Source: Thermomonas sp.
Lineage (GTDB): Bacteria; Pseudomonadota; Gammaproteobacteria; Xanthomonadales; Xanthomonadaceae
Reading direction: 5' to 3'
Assembly (NCBI GenBank): GCA_020692565.1
Contig: JAIMKJ010000030.1
Coordinates: forward strand, 1 to 50,013
DNA: 50,013 nucleotides
The notes below the pieces were generated by a model. It saw only the letters and a program-made list of their open reading frames with translations, did not search any database and was not told where the DNA came from. A program made the translations under genes and the position numbers. Below, in pieces: positions 24,950 through 33,389 of the stretch; the first letter of the stretch is position 1, and each line of letters opens with the position of its first letter.

Positions 24950-25716
24950 GCCCGCATCTGCTCGACGACCGCGCCACCCGGTTGTTCATCGGCCTCGCCG
25001 CCTTCTTCTGCGTCAACGCGGTGCTGGCCGAATTCATCGGCGTGAAGATCTTCGCGCTGGAGGACACCCTGGGCATCGCGCCGCTGCAGTGGAATCTGTT
25101 CGGCCAGACCGGCTCGCTCAGCTTCACCGCCGGCACGCTACTGTGGCCGATCGTGTTCGTGTTCACCGATGTCATCAACGAGTTCTACGGCAAGCGCGGC
25201 GTGAGGATGATTTCGTGGATCGCGGTCGCATTGATCCTGTACGGCTTCGTCTTCGCGTTCGCTGCGATCCATCTCGCGCCCGCCGACTGGTGGGTGGACT
25301 CGGTCAAATCCCAGGGCGTGCCCGATTATCAGAAGGCGTTCGCCGCGGTGTTCGGCCAGGGCCTGTGGACCATCGCCGGCTCGGTGGTGGCCTTCCTCAT
25401 CGGGCAGTTGATCGATGTCTCCGTGTTCCACCGCATCCGGCGCATGACCGGCGAGAAACACGTCTGGCTGCGCGCGACCGGCTCCACCGCGGTATCGCAA
25501 CTGGTCGACAGCTTCGTGGTGCTCTACATCGCCTTCGTGCTGGGGCCGCAACAGTGGCCCACATCACTGTTCATGGCCGTCAGCAGTATCAACTACCTCT
25601 ACAAGATGCTGGCCGCGATCGCCCTGATTCCGCTGATCTATCTGATGCGCCGCACCATCATCGCCTACCTCGGCGTCGAGCGCGCGACGCAGTTGCGCAG
25701 GGAAGCCGCCGGCTGA
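24946..25716 (+). CDS. queuosine precursor transporter, YhhQ-like
   Basis: The 256-residue protein has about six to seven membrane helices and the family motif of VUT/YhhQ proteins, FTDVINEFYGKRGVRMISW. Later features are QLIDVSVFHRIRRMTGEKHVWLRATGSTAVSQLVDSFVV and SSINYLYKMLAAIALIPLIYLM. YhhQ imports precursors of queuosine, the modified base at position 34 of several tRNAs. The ATG overlaps the preceding stop. Compared with E. coli YhhQ (about 220 residues) it is slightly long, through a loop of about 25 residues after the fourth helix. Confidence 0.87.
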   Translation: MSPHLLDDRATRLFIGLAAFFCVNAVLAEFIGVKIFALEDTLGIAPLQWNLFGQTGSLSFTAGTLLWPIVFVFTDVINEFYGKRGVRMISWIAVALILYGFVFAFAAIHLAPADWWVDSVKSQGVPDYQKAFAAVFGQGLWTIAGSVVAFLIGQLIDVSVFHRIRRMTGEKHVWLRATGSTAVSQLVDSFVVLYIAFVLGPQQWPTSLFMAVSSINYLYKMLAAIALIPLIYLMRRTIIAYLGVERATQLRREAAG

Positions 25717-25874
25717 CGCCTGCCGGCAGCGCGGCGGCGACCAACGTGCGCAGTGACCTTTGGCCGATGCCATCTCCGGCCGATGCGGCGAACCTTGCGA
25801 GGTCGCGCGCTTCCGCCGCGCGCTCGTTTCGCGATCGCCTTCCGCCATCACCGTCATCCCTACCGGAGTCCGTC

Positions 25875-27713
25875 ATGACCGCAATTCCCACCGCGCGCAC
25901 CCCTGCCCTGTTGGCGCTCGCCGTCGCGGCAGCGCTGGCCGGCGCCGTCGCTCTGCCGTTTGCGGCGAATGCCGCACCGCAGGCCGGTCCGGCAACGGCT
26001 ACGGCCGAATCGAAGGGCCAGCAGTTGAATCGCCTCTATGCCGAGCACTGGGAAGAAACCCTGAAACTCAATCCGCTGCAGGCAACCTTCCAGGGCGACA
26101 GCCGCTACAACGACCAGATGCCGAACTTCCTCAGCGAGGCATCGCGCATCGAGGCCCACGATTTCACGACGCGCTGGCTGAAGCGGATCGAAGCCATCGG
26201 CCCGGAAGGACTGAGCGGCCAGGATCGGCTCAGCTACGACATCTTCGTGAAAACCGCGAAAGACGCACTGGAAAGCGAAAAATACCCGACTCACCTGCTA
26301 CCGGTGGACCAGTTCACCAATATCGCCGCCTTCGCCGCGCAGTTGGGCTCCGGCAGCAGCGCGCAGCCGTTCAAGACGGTGAAGGATTACGAGAACTGGC
26401 GCGCGCGCGCGTCGAAACTTCCCGAGATCTTCGATCAGGCCATCGTCAACATGCGCGAAGGCGTGCGTCAGGGCGTGGTGCAGCCGAAGCCGCTGATGCA
26501 GAAAGTGCTACCGCAGTTCGATGCGCTGACCGCCGACAAGGCGGAGGCCACGCTGTTCTGGAACCCGATCAAGAACATGCCGGCATCGTTCTCCGATGCC
26601 GACAAAGCGCGCCTGACTGCGGAATACCGCACGATGATCGAACAGGAGCTGATGCCGGCCTACCGCCGCCTGCGCACCTATATCGTCGAGGAATACCTCC
26701 CCGCCTGCCGCGACACCGCCGGGATGGGCGATCTGCCGAACGGGCAGAACTGGTACGCCTTCAATGCTTACCAGAGCACCTCCACCCGCTTGACCCCGGC
26801 GCAGATCCACCAGATCGGCCTCGATGAAGTCGCGCGCATCCACGGCGAGATGCACGAGGTCATCAAGGACGTCGGCCTCAAGGGTTCGCTGCAGGATTTC
26901 TTCAAGCATCTCACCACCGAAAAGAAGTTCGAATTCGAGTCGGAGGAAGCGCTGCTCACGTATTACCGCAGTATCGAAGCGAGGCTGGAGCCCGGGCTCG
27001 ACCGGATGTTCAACCTCAAGCCGAAGGCCGGCTTCGAGATCCGTCCCGTCGAAGCATTCCGTGCACAGTCCGCCGCAGGCGGCCAGTACAGCCCGCCGAG
27101 CGAAGACGGCACGCGTCCCGGCATCTTCTATGTCAACACCTACGACCTGCCCAGCCGCAAGACCTGGGACAGCGAAGACCTGTTCCTGCACGAAGCCAAG
27201 CCCGGCCATCATTTCCAGATCGCGCTGCAGCAGGAACTCAAGGGGCTGCCCGATTTCCGCCGGTTCGGCCGCGAAATCGCCTTCAGCGAAGGCTGGGGAC
27301 TGTATTCCGAAACCATCGGCAGGGAACTGGGCGTCCTGAAAGATCCGTACATGTATTTCGGCATGCTGCAGAACGAACTGTGGCGCGCGATCCGCCTGGT
27401 GGTGGACACCGGCTTCCACAGCAAAGGCTGGACCCGCGAGGAAGTGATCAAGTACATGCTCGAAAATTCCGCCGCCGGCGAAACCGACTCCGTCTCCGAA
27501 GCCGAGCGCTACATGGCGATTCCAGGCCAGGCGCTGGCCTACAAGATCGGGCAGATGAAGATCACCGAGCTGCGCGCCCGCGCCGAAAAGCAGTTGGGCA
27601 GCCGCTTCGACATCAAGGCTTTCCACGACGAGGTACTGAAGGACGGGTCGGTGCCGCTGGACGTGCTGGAAGCGAAGATCGACCGCTGGATCGCTGAACG
27701 CAAGAAAGTGTAA
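25875..27713 (+). CDS. secreted DUF885 zinc-peptidase-like protein
   Basis: The 612-residue protein has a signal peptide (cleavage near ANAA, about residue 34) and a long helical DUF885 domain. The conserved motif HEAKPGHHFQ starts at about residue 439. It resembles the H-E-x(n)-H zinc site of metallopeptidases, and a further acidic residue is in EIAFSEGWGLYSE. Length fits the family (about 580-620). CGGAG precedes the ATG. Peptidase activity is inferred from fold relationships; no substrate is known. Proteins of this family are numerous in Xanthomonadaceae and probably act in the periplasm. Confidence 0.85.
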   Translation: MTAIPTARTPALLALAVAAALAGAVALPFAANAAPQAGPATATAESKGQQLNRLYAEHWEETLKLNPLQATFQGDSRYNDQMPNFLSEASRIEAHDFTTRWLKRIEAIGPEGLSGQDRLSYDIFVKTAKDALESEKYPTHLLPVDQFTNIAAFAAQLGSGSSAQPFKTVKDYENWRARASKLPEIFDQAIVNMREGVRQGVVQPKPLMQKVLPQFDALTADKAEATLFWNPIKNMPASFSDADKARLTAEYRTMIEQELMPAYRRLRTYIVEEYLPACRDTAGMGDLPNGQNWYAFNAYQSTSTRLTPAQIHQIGLDEVARIHGEMHEVIKDVGLKGSLQDFFKHLTTEKKFEFESEEALLTYYRSIEARLEPGLDRMFNLKPKAGFEIRPVEAFRAQSAAGGQYSPPSEDGTRPGIFYVNTYDLPSRKTWDSEDLFLHEAKPGHHFQIALQQELKGLPDFRRFGREIAFSEGWGLYSETIGRELGVLKDPYMYFGMLQNELWRAIRLVVDTGFHSKGWTREEVIKYMLENSAAGETDSVSEAERYMAIPGQALAYKIGQMKITELRARAEKQLGSRFDIKAFHDEVLKDGSVPLDVLEAKIDRWIAERKKV

Positions 27714-27744
27714 GCCACCACTCCGCTCCATCGTCGACGCCACA

Positions 27745-27770
27745 CGCATGCCCGCATTCGCGGGCATGCG
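27745..27770 (+). terminator. hairpin after the DUF885 gene
   Basis: CGCATGCCCGC (27745-27755) and GCGGGCATGCG (27760-27770) form an 11-bp perfect stem with a 4-base loop, 31 bases after the stop codon. There is no clear T-run, but the position between two convergent genes suits a terminator. Confidence 0.5.
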
Positions 27771-27835
27771 CATTCATGGCATCGCCATCGCGACCCTTCG
27801 CGCACCCTCGCCTTGCTCGGAGCGCATGCTTTTCA

Positions 27836-27891
27836 GAGCTTGCTTTGTAGAGCTTGCTCGGCAAGACCTGCTCAGTAGGACTTGCTGCCCC
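27836..27891. repeat. four degenerate 14-bp tandem repeats
   Basis: The units start at 27836, 27850, 27864 and 27878 and share the core RCYTGCT (GAGCTTGCTTTGTA, GAGCTTGCTCGGCA, AGACCTGCTCAGTA, GGACTTGCTGCCCC). The last two overlap the 3' end of the minus-strand gene, so the repeat forms its final codons and stop. Confidence 0.55.
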
Positions 27892-29497
27892 GCATCGCGC
27901 GGATCCGCGCGTGCGGCTCGAAAGCGTCGCTGCGCGACTCGGCCCAATATTCGCGGAACACGGCATGGTTCGCCGTGCCGTCCAGCAGCGCACCCGGTGC
28001 GATGAAGCTGTAAAGCGCACGGAGCGATCGCACCTCGAAAGGCGACACCCGGCGAAGGATGTGTTCCGGCCCCAACTGCGACGGATGCTCCAGACCCGCA
28101 GCGCACAACAATTCGCGCAGCGCTTTCAACGTGTTGCCGTGGAACTGATGCACGCGGGTCGCCTTATCGGGCACATCGAGCTTGCGCCAGCGCGAAGCAT
28201 CCTGGGTCGCGATACCGGTCGGACAGCGGCCGGTGTGACAACTCTGCGCCTGGATACAACCCAGCGCGAACATGAAGCCGCGCGCGGCGTTGCACCAATC
28301 CGCGCCCATCGCCAACGTGCGGGCGATATCGAATGCGCTGGAGATACGTCCCGCGGCTCCGATGCGGATACGGTCGCGAAGATTCAGCCCGACCAGCGTG
28401 TTGTGCACCAGCATCAACGCCTCATGCATGGGCACGCCGACGTGATCCATGAATTCCGCGGGCGCCGCGCCGGTACCGCCTTCACCGCCATCGACCACGA
28501 TGAAGTCCGGAAGCATCCCGGTCTCGTGCATGGCTTTGGCGATCGCGAACCATTCCCAGGGATGACCGATGGCGAGTTTGAACCCGACCGGCTTCCCGCC
28601 CGACAGCTCGCGCATCCTGGCGACGAATTCCAGCAGACCGGCCGGCGTGGAAAACGCGGAATGCCGCGCCGGCGAGACACAGTCGACGCCCTGTCTGACG
28701 CCGCGGGTCGCGGAAATCTCTGCGCTGACCTTCGCCGCCGGGAGTACGCCGCCGTGCCCGGGCTTCGCGCCCTGCGACAGCTTCAGCTCGATCATCTTCA
28801 CCTGCGGGTCGCGCGCATTCGCTGCGAAGCGTTCTTCGCTGAAGCCGCCATCGTCGTCGCGGCAACCGAAATAGCCGCTGCCGATTTCCCAGACCAGATC
28901 GCCGCCGTGTTCGCGGTGATACGGCGAAATCGAGCCTTCGCCGGTGTCGTGATAGAACCCACCGCGCTTGGCGCCGTCGTTCAGGGCGCGGATCGCGCTG
29001 GCGGACAACGATCCGAAACTCATCGCCGAGATGTTGAACACGCTGGCGTCGTAGGGCTGCGCGGACTGTGCGCCGATGCGGATACGGAAATCCTCGGAAG
29101 CAATCTCCGCCGGCAGCATCGAATGATTGATCCATTCGTACTCGCTGCCGTAGACATCCTGCTGGGTGCCGAAGGGCCGGGTATCGTTCACCGCTTTCGC
29201 GCGCTGATAGATCAACGCCCGCTGCTGGCGCGAATACGGCACCTCGGCGGTATCGGATTCGATGAAATACTGACGCATCTCCGGACCGATCGATTCCAGT
29301 CCGTAGCGGAAATGGGCGAGGATCGGATAGTTCCGGCGCAAGGTACTGCGGGTCTGCAGCAGATCCCACGCGCCGAGGGCGGCGAAACCACCGAACAGCG
29401 CGACGCCCCCTATCCATGCGGCACTGTGCAGCACGAGGGCGAAGGTACATGCGATGGTCAGTACGAAACTGGCGAACAGTGCTGCGTAGCGCGACAT
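27872..29497 (-). CDS. membrane-anchored FMN-binding glutamate synthase-family protein
   Basis: The 541-residue protein has two N-terminal hydrophobic segments (LFASFVLTIACTFALVLHSAAWIGGVALFGG) and then the FMN/Fe-S domain of the large subunit of glutamate synthase. It shows FNISAMSFGSLSASAIRALNDGAK, GEGSISPYH, IELKLSQGAKPGHGGVLP, IVVDGGEGGTGAAPAEF and GCIQAQSCHTGRCPTGIATQ, the last with cysteines for a 3Fe-4S cluster. The glutaminase domain is absent, so it is not a normal GltB. Proteins of this kind are widespread, with unclear reactions. The C-terminal residues GSKSY come from the 14-bp repeat. Confidence 0.85.
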   Translation of the reverse strand: MSRYAALFASFVLTIACTFALVLHSAAWIGGVALFGGFAALGAWDLLQTRSTLRRNYPILAHFRYGLESIGPEMRQYFIESDTAEVPYSRQQRALIYQRAKAVNDTRPFGTQQDVYGSEYEWINHSMLPAEIASEDFRIRIGAQSAQPYDASVFNISAMSFGSLSASAIRALNDGAKRGGFYHDTGEGSISPYHREHGGDLVWEIGSGYFGCRDDDGGFSEERFAANARDPQVKMIELKLSQGAKPGHGGVLPAAKVSAEISATRGVRQGVDCVSPARHSAFSTPAGLLEFVARMRELSGGKPVGFKLAIGHPWEWFAIAKAMHETGMLPDFIVVDGGEGGTGAAPAEFMDHVGVPMHEALMLVHNTLVGLNLRDRIRIGAAGRISSAFDIARTLAMGADWCNAARGFMFALGCIQAQSCHTGRCPTGIATQDASRWRKLDVPDKATRVHQFHGNTLKALRELLCAAGLEHPSQLGPEHILRRVSPFEVRSLRALYSFIAPGALLDGTANHAVFREYWAESRSDAFEPHARIRAMRGSKSY

Positions 29498-29569
29498 GCA
29501 AGCCCCTGGGATGTGCGTATTGAGCGCGTGCCGCAGCGCGCGGGGAAACCCGGCCTTCGGACTTCAGTC

Positions 29570-29655
29570 TGGTGCCCGGGGTGGGAATCGAACCCACATA
29601 CTCTTTCGAGTGGGGGATTTTAAGTCCCCTGCGTCTACCATTTCGCCACCCGGGC
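29570..29655 (-). tRNA. tRNA-Leu (anticodon TAA), leuZ-like
   Basis: On the minus strand the gene starts GCCCGGGTGGCGAAATGG and ends CCCGGGCACCA. The anticodon stem GGGGA/TCCCC encloses CTTAAAA, giving TAA. It has the long variable arm of tRNA-Leu (CCACTCGAAAGAGTATG region). In E. coli this species (leuZ) directly follows tRNA-Cys in the uvrC-pgsA-glyW-cysT-leuZ cluster. Here it is on the same strand but about 4.7 kb further on. Confidence 0.95.
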
Positions 29656-29779
29656 ATCGGCATGCGAAGCCGGGAATATCCTAACCCAATGGGCGAACCG
29701 ACGCTCCCGGCATCATGGCGGAACGCGTCGACGGTCTCCCGTGAATCGACGGGAGCCGGACGTCGGCATCAATCGTCGG

Positions 29780-30226
29780 TCAGACGGCGACTCGACACGA
29801 CACCGACAGATTCGCCTGGCGCAGCCAGGTCGAGAACGGCATGGGAGGAAGGCGTTTGCCGCTGCCCTCGAGATTGCGCAGATAGATTTCTTCGCGATGC
29901 ACGGCGACCGACTGCGGCGCGACGACGCCGATGCGCACCTGACGCTTGCGTGGCGAACCCGACCCCAGATAGGACGGAGTGAAGCTGACCATGAGCTGCG
30001 CATCATCGATCCGGAAGGTTTCCTGGCTCAGCATCGAGATCAGATAAAACCGCTCTCCATCCGGAAGCGTCGCCGGGCGCATGCGGGTCTCGCCGTAGAA
30101 CACCTGGGCTTCCGGCGGCGCGACGACCCCCATGGTGACGTGATAGCGCAGCTTGTCGTACACCGTGACGGAAACATCGTCGCCGATGCGGATGGTTTCG
30201 CCGATACGTCGGTTCAATATCAACAT
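29780..30226 (-). CDS. two-unit CsrA-like RNA-binding protein (paralogue A)
   Basis: The protein has 148 residues against about 60-70 for CsrA/RsmA, and contains two CsrA-like units. Unit 1 (1-50) starts MLILNRRIGETIRIGDD and has VTMGVVAPPEAQVFYGE. Unit 2 (about 58-118) has a decayed first strand (FYLISMLSQETFRIDDA), then VRIGVVAPQS and VAVHREEIYLRN. In the normal CsrA homodimer each RNA site combines strand 1 of one chain with strand 5 of the other. Here the good strand 1 (Arg6, Arg7) is in unit 1 and the good strand 5 (Arg111, equal to CsrA Arg44) is in unit 2, so a single intact site could form within one chain. The last 30 residues are extra. It follows paralogue B by 12 bases. Confidence 0.8.
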   Translation of the reverse strand: MLILNRRIGETIRIGDDVSVTVYDKLRYHVTMGVVAPPEAQVFYGETRMRPATLPDGERFYLISMLSQETFRIDDAQLMVSFTPSYLGSGSPRKRQVRIGVVAPQSVAVHREEIYLRNLEGSGKRLPPMPFSTWLRQANLSVSCRVAV

Positions 30227-30238
30227 GGGGTCAAGCCC

Positions 30239-30649
30239 TCAAGCCCAGAGAAGTGCGGGCGCCGCCCGCGATTGAACATGCGCATCCGACGATCGGATGC
30301 CCGGAGTCGGGTGTTCGCAGGACACCTGAAACGGCTCGGGGGCAATGACGCCGACATGCAGGTACTCGTCGCAGTCGGCCGCCAGCGAAACGGCGTCGCC
30401 CGGCAGCCAGACGCAGACCTCGACATCGCCGACGCGATAGCGCCGTACGGCCAGCATCGAAAAGAGGTAGGACCATGCGCCGTCGGGCAGCACGGAAGGC
30501 CGCAGGCAGGCGTTGTCGAAGAACAGGTCCACACCTGCCGGCGCGATCACGCCCACCGTTACCCGGTTGCGTAAACGACTCTGCACGGTCATGCGCAGGT
30601 CATCGCCGATGCGTACGGTGTCGCCGATACGGCAAGTCAGAACCAGCAT
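30239..30649 (-). CDS. two-unit CsrA-like protein (paralogue B), RNA site decayed
   Basis: The ATG at 30649 follows GGAGG by 6 bases, giving 136 residues; the open frame extends 10 codons further without support. Unit 1 is MLVLTCRIGDTVRIGDD with VTVGVIAPAG; unit 2 is SYLFSMLAVRRYRVGD with LHVGVIAPEP and FQVSCEHP. The order and the linker (PSVLPDG versus PATLPDG in paralogue A) show that A and B arose by duplication of an already doubled gene. In B, the residue equal to CsrA Arg44 is Cys111, and Arg6 is Cys6, so RNA binding in the CsrA manner is doubtful. It is first in the A/B operon and could act as partner, decoy or regulator of A. Confidence 0.75.
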   Translation of the reverse strand: MLVLTCRIGDTVRIGDDLRMTVQSRLRNRVTVGVIAPAGVDLFFDNACLRPSVLPDGAWSYLFSMLAVRRYRVGDVEVCVWLPGDAVSLAADCDEYLHVGVIAPEPFQVSCEHPTPGIRSSDAHVQSRAAPALLWA

Positions 30650-30799
30650 GCAGCACCTCCCTTGTGATGACACCCACACCGCTGCGGACCCGCCGACCGA
30701 CCGAGCGCTTCAGCCAACCGCGACAACCTGCCTTGCCATGGTTGTCATCGTCTGCGACTGCGCAATCCCGGCGGCGACATTCCGCGCCCGACCATCAAA

Positions 30800-30898
30800 A
30801 TGACTGCGTTCTGTACGATTACAGTCATCCATTCATGTTAGCTGAATTGATTTCGAAGTTAGCATAATTGACATGCGTGTCAAGGCTTGCGCTATGAT
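30800..30898. promoter_or_regulatory. divergent control region with repeats between the CsrA-like operon and the regulator gene
   Basis: Three signals are stacked here. ATGACTG (30800-30806) and CAGTCAT (30822-30828) form an inverted repeat. Near-identical 14-base direct repeats GTTAGC-NN-AATTGA start at 30837 and 30858, exactly 21 bases apart (two helical turns). TTGACA-TGCG-TGTCAA (30868-30883) is a perfect inverted repeat, and TATGAT (30893-30898) can be the -10 box for the rightward gene with the same TTGACA as -35, although the 19-base spacer is long. The layout suits control by the adjacent HTH protein. Confidence 0.6.
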
Positions 30899-30934
30899 CC
30901 GGTCACCACACTCCGGGTCGGCCGAGTCAACGGT

Positions 30935-31597
30935 ATGGACAAGTACGCTGAAGCACTCATGCAGGCGATGGACGACACCGACACCAGCAGCACCAGGGTG
31001 GCGGAAGTGGCCAGAGTCGGGCGCAACAATGTCGCGCATTGGCGCGCGGGTCGTCGGCCGATCCCGGCCGAGCACGCCCTTTCGATCGCCGCTTTACTGG
31101 GCGTGGCGCCCGAACGCATCAGCAAGGCCTACGATCAGAGATTGCGCGCCGACTCCGCGCGACAGGTCATGGGCCTGCACAGTCCGCGCGCTGCTGCCTG
31201 TCCGGAAGGCCATGTGGCCATCGATCGACTGTCGCACTTCGGTCGCGGGGATGGCCCCAACCGGATCTGGCTACCCGAATTCATGGTGCGCCGCGAACTC
31301 GGGCTGACCACCATCGACAACGTCCGCTGGGCCATTCAGCCCTCCCGGGCCATGGAGCCCGAGATCAAACGGCATGCCCTGGTCCTGCTGGACGTGGCGG
31401 TCTGCCGGCAGGAACACGTACTGGACGGCGGAATCTACGCCTATACCCTGTGGGGTCGGCCCGATATCCGTCGCATCGCGATCCGGCGCAATGCCTGGCT
31501 GCTGATCGGCAACGACAAGGATGCGGAACGCATGGAAGTGCTGGAAGCCGACCTGCCGAACCTGACGATCCTGGGCGCGATGGCGGGCTGCCTCTAA
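30935..31597 (+). CDS. HTH regulator with degenerate S24/LexA-like C-terminal domain
   Basis: From the ATG at 30935 the protein has 220 residues. The N-terminus is a repressor-type helix-turn-helix (STRVAEVARVGRNNVAHWRAGRRPIPAEHALSIAALLG). The C-terminal half follows the S24 pattern: SRAMEPEIKRHALVLLDVAV, DGGIYAYTLWGRPDIRRIAI, WLLIGNDKD. The nucleophile Ser of the usual S-M-E-P is Ala here, and the Lys of V-K-R is Arg, so self-cleavage is not expected. It may therefore be a non-cleavable repressor or a ligand-dependent one. An upstream TTG at 30887 lies inside the promoter and is rejected as start. It is divergent from the CsrA-like pair. Confidence 0.72.
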   Translation: MDKYAEALMQAMDDTDTSSTRVAEVARVGRNNVAHWRAGRRPIPAEHALSIAALLGVAPERISKAYDQRLRADSARQVMGLHSPRAAACPEGHVAIDRLSHFGRGDGPNRIWLPEFMVRRELGLTTIDNVRWAIQPSRAMEPEIKRHALVLLDVAVCRQEHVLDGGIYAYTLWGRPDIRRIAIRRNAWLLIGNDKDAERMEVLEADLPNLTILGAMAGCL

Positions 31598-31725
31598 CCG
31601 TTCACTGGCGAATCAATCGTTTACATCACCGCCTCGCCCACACAGCCATCCACGGCTGCACCGATCGGACTTTTTCGAGCGTCGCTCCCGGACGCCGATG
31701 CGGGTCATGCCCCTCACATTACGGT

Positions 31726-31755
31726 TTGACGAATCCGGGTTTTTGTGAGAATAAA
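31726..31755 (+). promoter_or_regulatory. candidate promoter of the MASE1 gene
   Basis: TTGACG (31726-31731), an 18-base spacer and AATAAA (31750-31755) form a moderate sigma-70 match, 63 bases before the ATG at 31819. The rest of the 31598-31818 interval shows no gene that I can support. Confidence 0.4.
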
Positions 31756-31818
31756 TCCTCGAGAGCAGCGCATCTGAGCTGAACCGCGCCGGACGGGACC
31801 TGAGGACAGGGGGAAGCA

Positions 31819-33363
31819 ATGGACGATGCGAAACGGAATAGGGTAATCAAGGGCTTGGCACTGAGTGCAGGCTACTGCGCGGCATATCTGCTGGCGTGGT
31901 ACTACTCGCTGGACCAATGGTTTCTCCCTGCCGGCATCCGCGTCGCCGCCCTGCTCTTCCTGCCATCCCGATACTGGCCTTACGTTTTCGCCGGCGACGC
32001 CGGCGCACTACTGGTCCTTCGCGGCCCCAAAGTCGACCAGTACGGCGAAGCATGGGCCTACCTGAGCCCATTCCTGCTGATGCCGCTGATCGCCGGTCTG
32101 GCACTGGCCTTCAACCGCAAATTCAAATCGGCCGAGGAACGGTGGCGCTGGTTGCCGCTGATCGGGATTTCGCTCGCGCTGTGGTCGGCGCTGTCGAACA
32201 TGATCCTGAACGTCGCGCTTTCCGGGCCGGGCGCTTTCGATTCGATCGGAGAGTATGTCAGGGTCGCGATCGGGCAGTATCTGGGGATCCTGATCGTGGT
32301 GCCGCCCATGTTCGTCTGGGCCAGACGCAGCCGCACGTGGCTTTCCCAGGACAACCTCACCCGCGACGCCTTCATTTCCGCCGGCATTCTCGGCGCCATG
32401 TGCTTCGCCATCGTGCTGAGGCACGATATGGAGGCGTCGCTGATGCAGAGCCTCCTGCTGCTGATGATGTTGCCCGCCGTCGGCATGACGTTCCTGCATG
32501 GCTGGCGCGGCGCGGCGCTGGGCATCGTCGCCGTGAACCTCGCGATCGGGATGACCCTGCCGCGGATCGGTGTGGCCGGCGCCTACGATGCGACCGCTTT
32601 CGTCGCGCAACAGGCATTGGCGGCAGCCGCGAGTGCCCTGCTGGTGTTGGGCACGGTGATTTCGGAAAACTACGAGAAGGCCCGCAAGTCCGGCGTTGCC
32701 GCACAGGAGGCCATCAAGCTCGCGCAGAGCAGCTTTTTTTCGACCGAACAGGTCCTGCGCGAACAACTGCTGTATCTCGCGCAGATGCAGTTGGGCGTCG
32801 ACGACGAACGCAGGGACATGGCCGAGTGGCTCAAGACGCGCGGCCATTACGAAGCGGCGATGGACCTGAACACCCGGGGCGTGATGCACAGGCGCATGTT
32901 CGATGTGCAGTCGCAGGCGCTGTATCCGATGCGGATCGAGCAGGACGGGCTTTATGCCGTCGTGCACTCCGAAACCTTCACGGACTTCTGGGCCGGCGAT
33001 GCAGAGGTGATCTATGCGTTCCGCGGCCAGCCCAGGGAACTGTCGGTGGACCTGCAATTGGTAGCATACCGCTGCATTTGCCATGCGTTCGCCCTGCTCT
33101 CCGAATCCCAACCCGATGAGTACCGGATCAAAATGCGGGTCTGGCAGGGCCACGAACGACGCGGCATCGTGTTGTTCGTCACGACACCCAACGCCGAATC
33201 CCAGGTCAACCAGGCCAGCGTCGCCGCAGCGGCCCTGCTGAACGCCCGGGTGAAGGCGCACGGCGGCATCGTCCGCCGCGATCCGCACAGGGTCAGTATC
33301 CTGCTCTCCGAGCCGATCGCCCACGAACACGCCTACATCGAACCTTCCCTGGCCTATTCGTAA
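31819..33363 (+). CDS. MASE1 membrane sensor with degenerate histidine-kinase-like C-terminus
   Basis: The 514-residue protein has eight or so N-terminal membrane helices of the MASE1 type, with the family motifs WYYSLDQWFLPAGIRVAALLFLP, YWPYVFAGDAGALLV and GQYLGILIVVPPMFVW. A linker helix leads to a C-terminal part (about 330-514) that resembles a histidine kinase ATPase region: RELSVDLQLVAYRCICHAFALLSES, RRGIVLFVTTP and HGGIVRRDPHRVSILLSEP. A convincing phosphorylated His box and the glycine-rich ATP loops are missing, so catalytic activity is doubtful. It may sense a signal and act through binding. It is co-directional with the regulator gene upstream. Confidence 0.72.
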   Translation: MDDAKRNRVIKGLALSAGYCAAYLLAWYYSLDQWFLPAGIRVAALLFLPSRYWPYVFAGDAGALLVLRGPKVDQYGEAWAYLSPFLLMPLIAGLALAFNRKFKSAEERWRWLPLIGISLALWSALSNMILNVALSGPGAFDSIGEYVRVAIGQYLGILIVVPPMFVWARRSRTWLSQDNLTRDAFISAGILGAMCFAIVLRHDMEASLMQSLLLLMMLPAVGMTFLHGWRGAALGIVAVNLAIGMTLPRIGVAGAYDATAFVAQQALAAAASALLVLGTVISENYEKARKSGVAAQEAIKLAQSSFFSTEQVLREQLLYLAQMQLGVDDERRDMAEWLKTRGHYEAAMDLNTRGVMHRRMFDVQSQALYPMRIEQDGLYAVVHSETFTDFWAGDAEVIYAFRGQPRELSVDLQLVAYRCICHAFALLSESQPDEYRIKMRVWQGHERRGIVLFVTTPNAESQVNQASVAAAALLNARVKAHGGIVRRDPHRVSILLSEPIAHEHAYIEPSLAYS

Positions 33364-33389
33364 GCTGGCCCATTCGTAGCCTGCTTATT

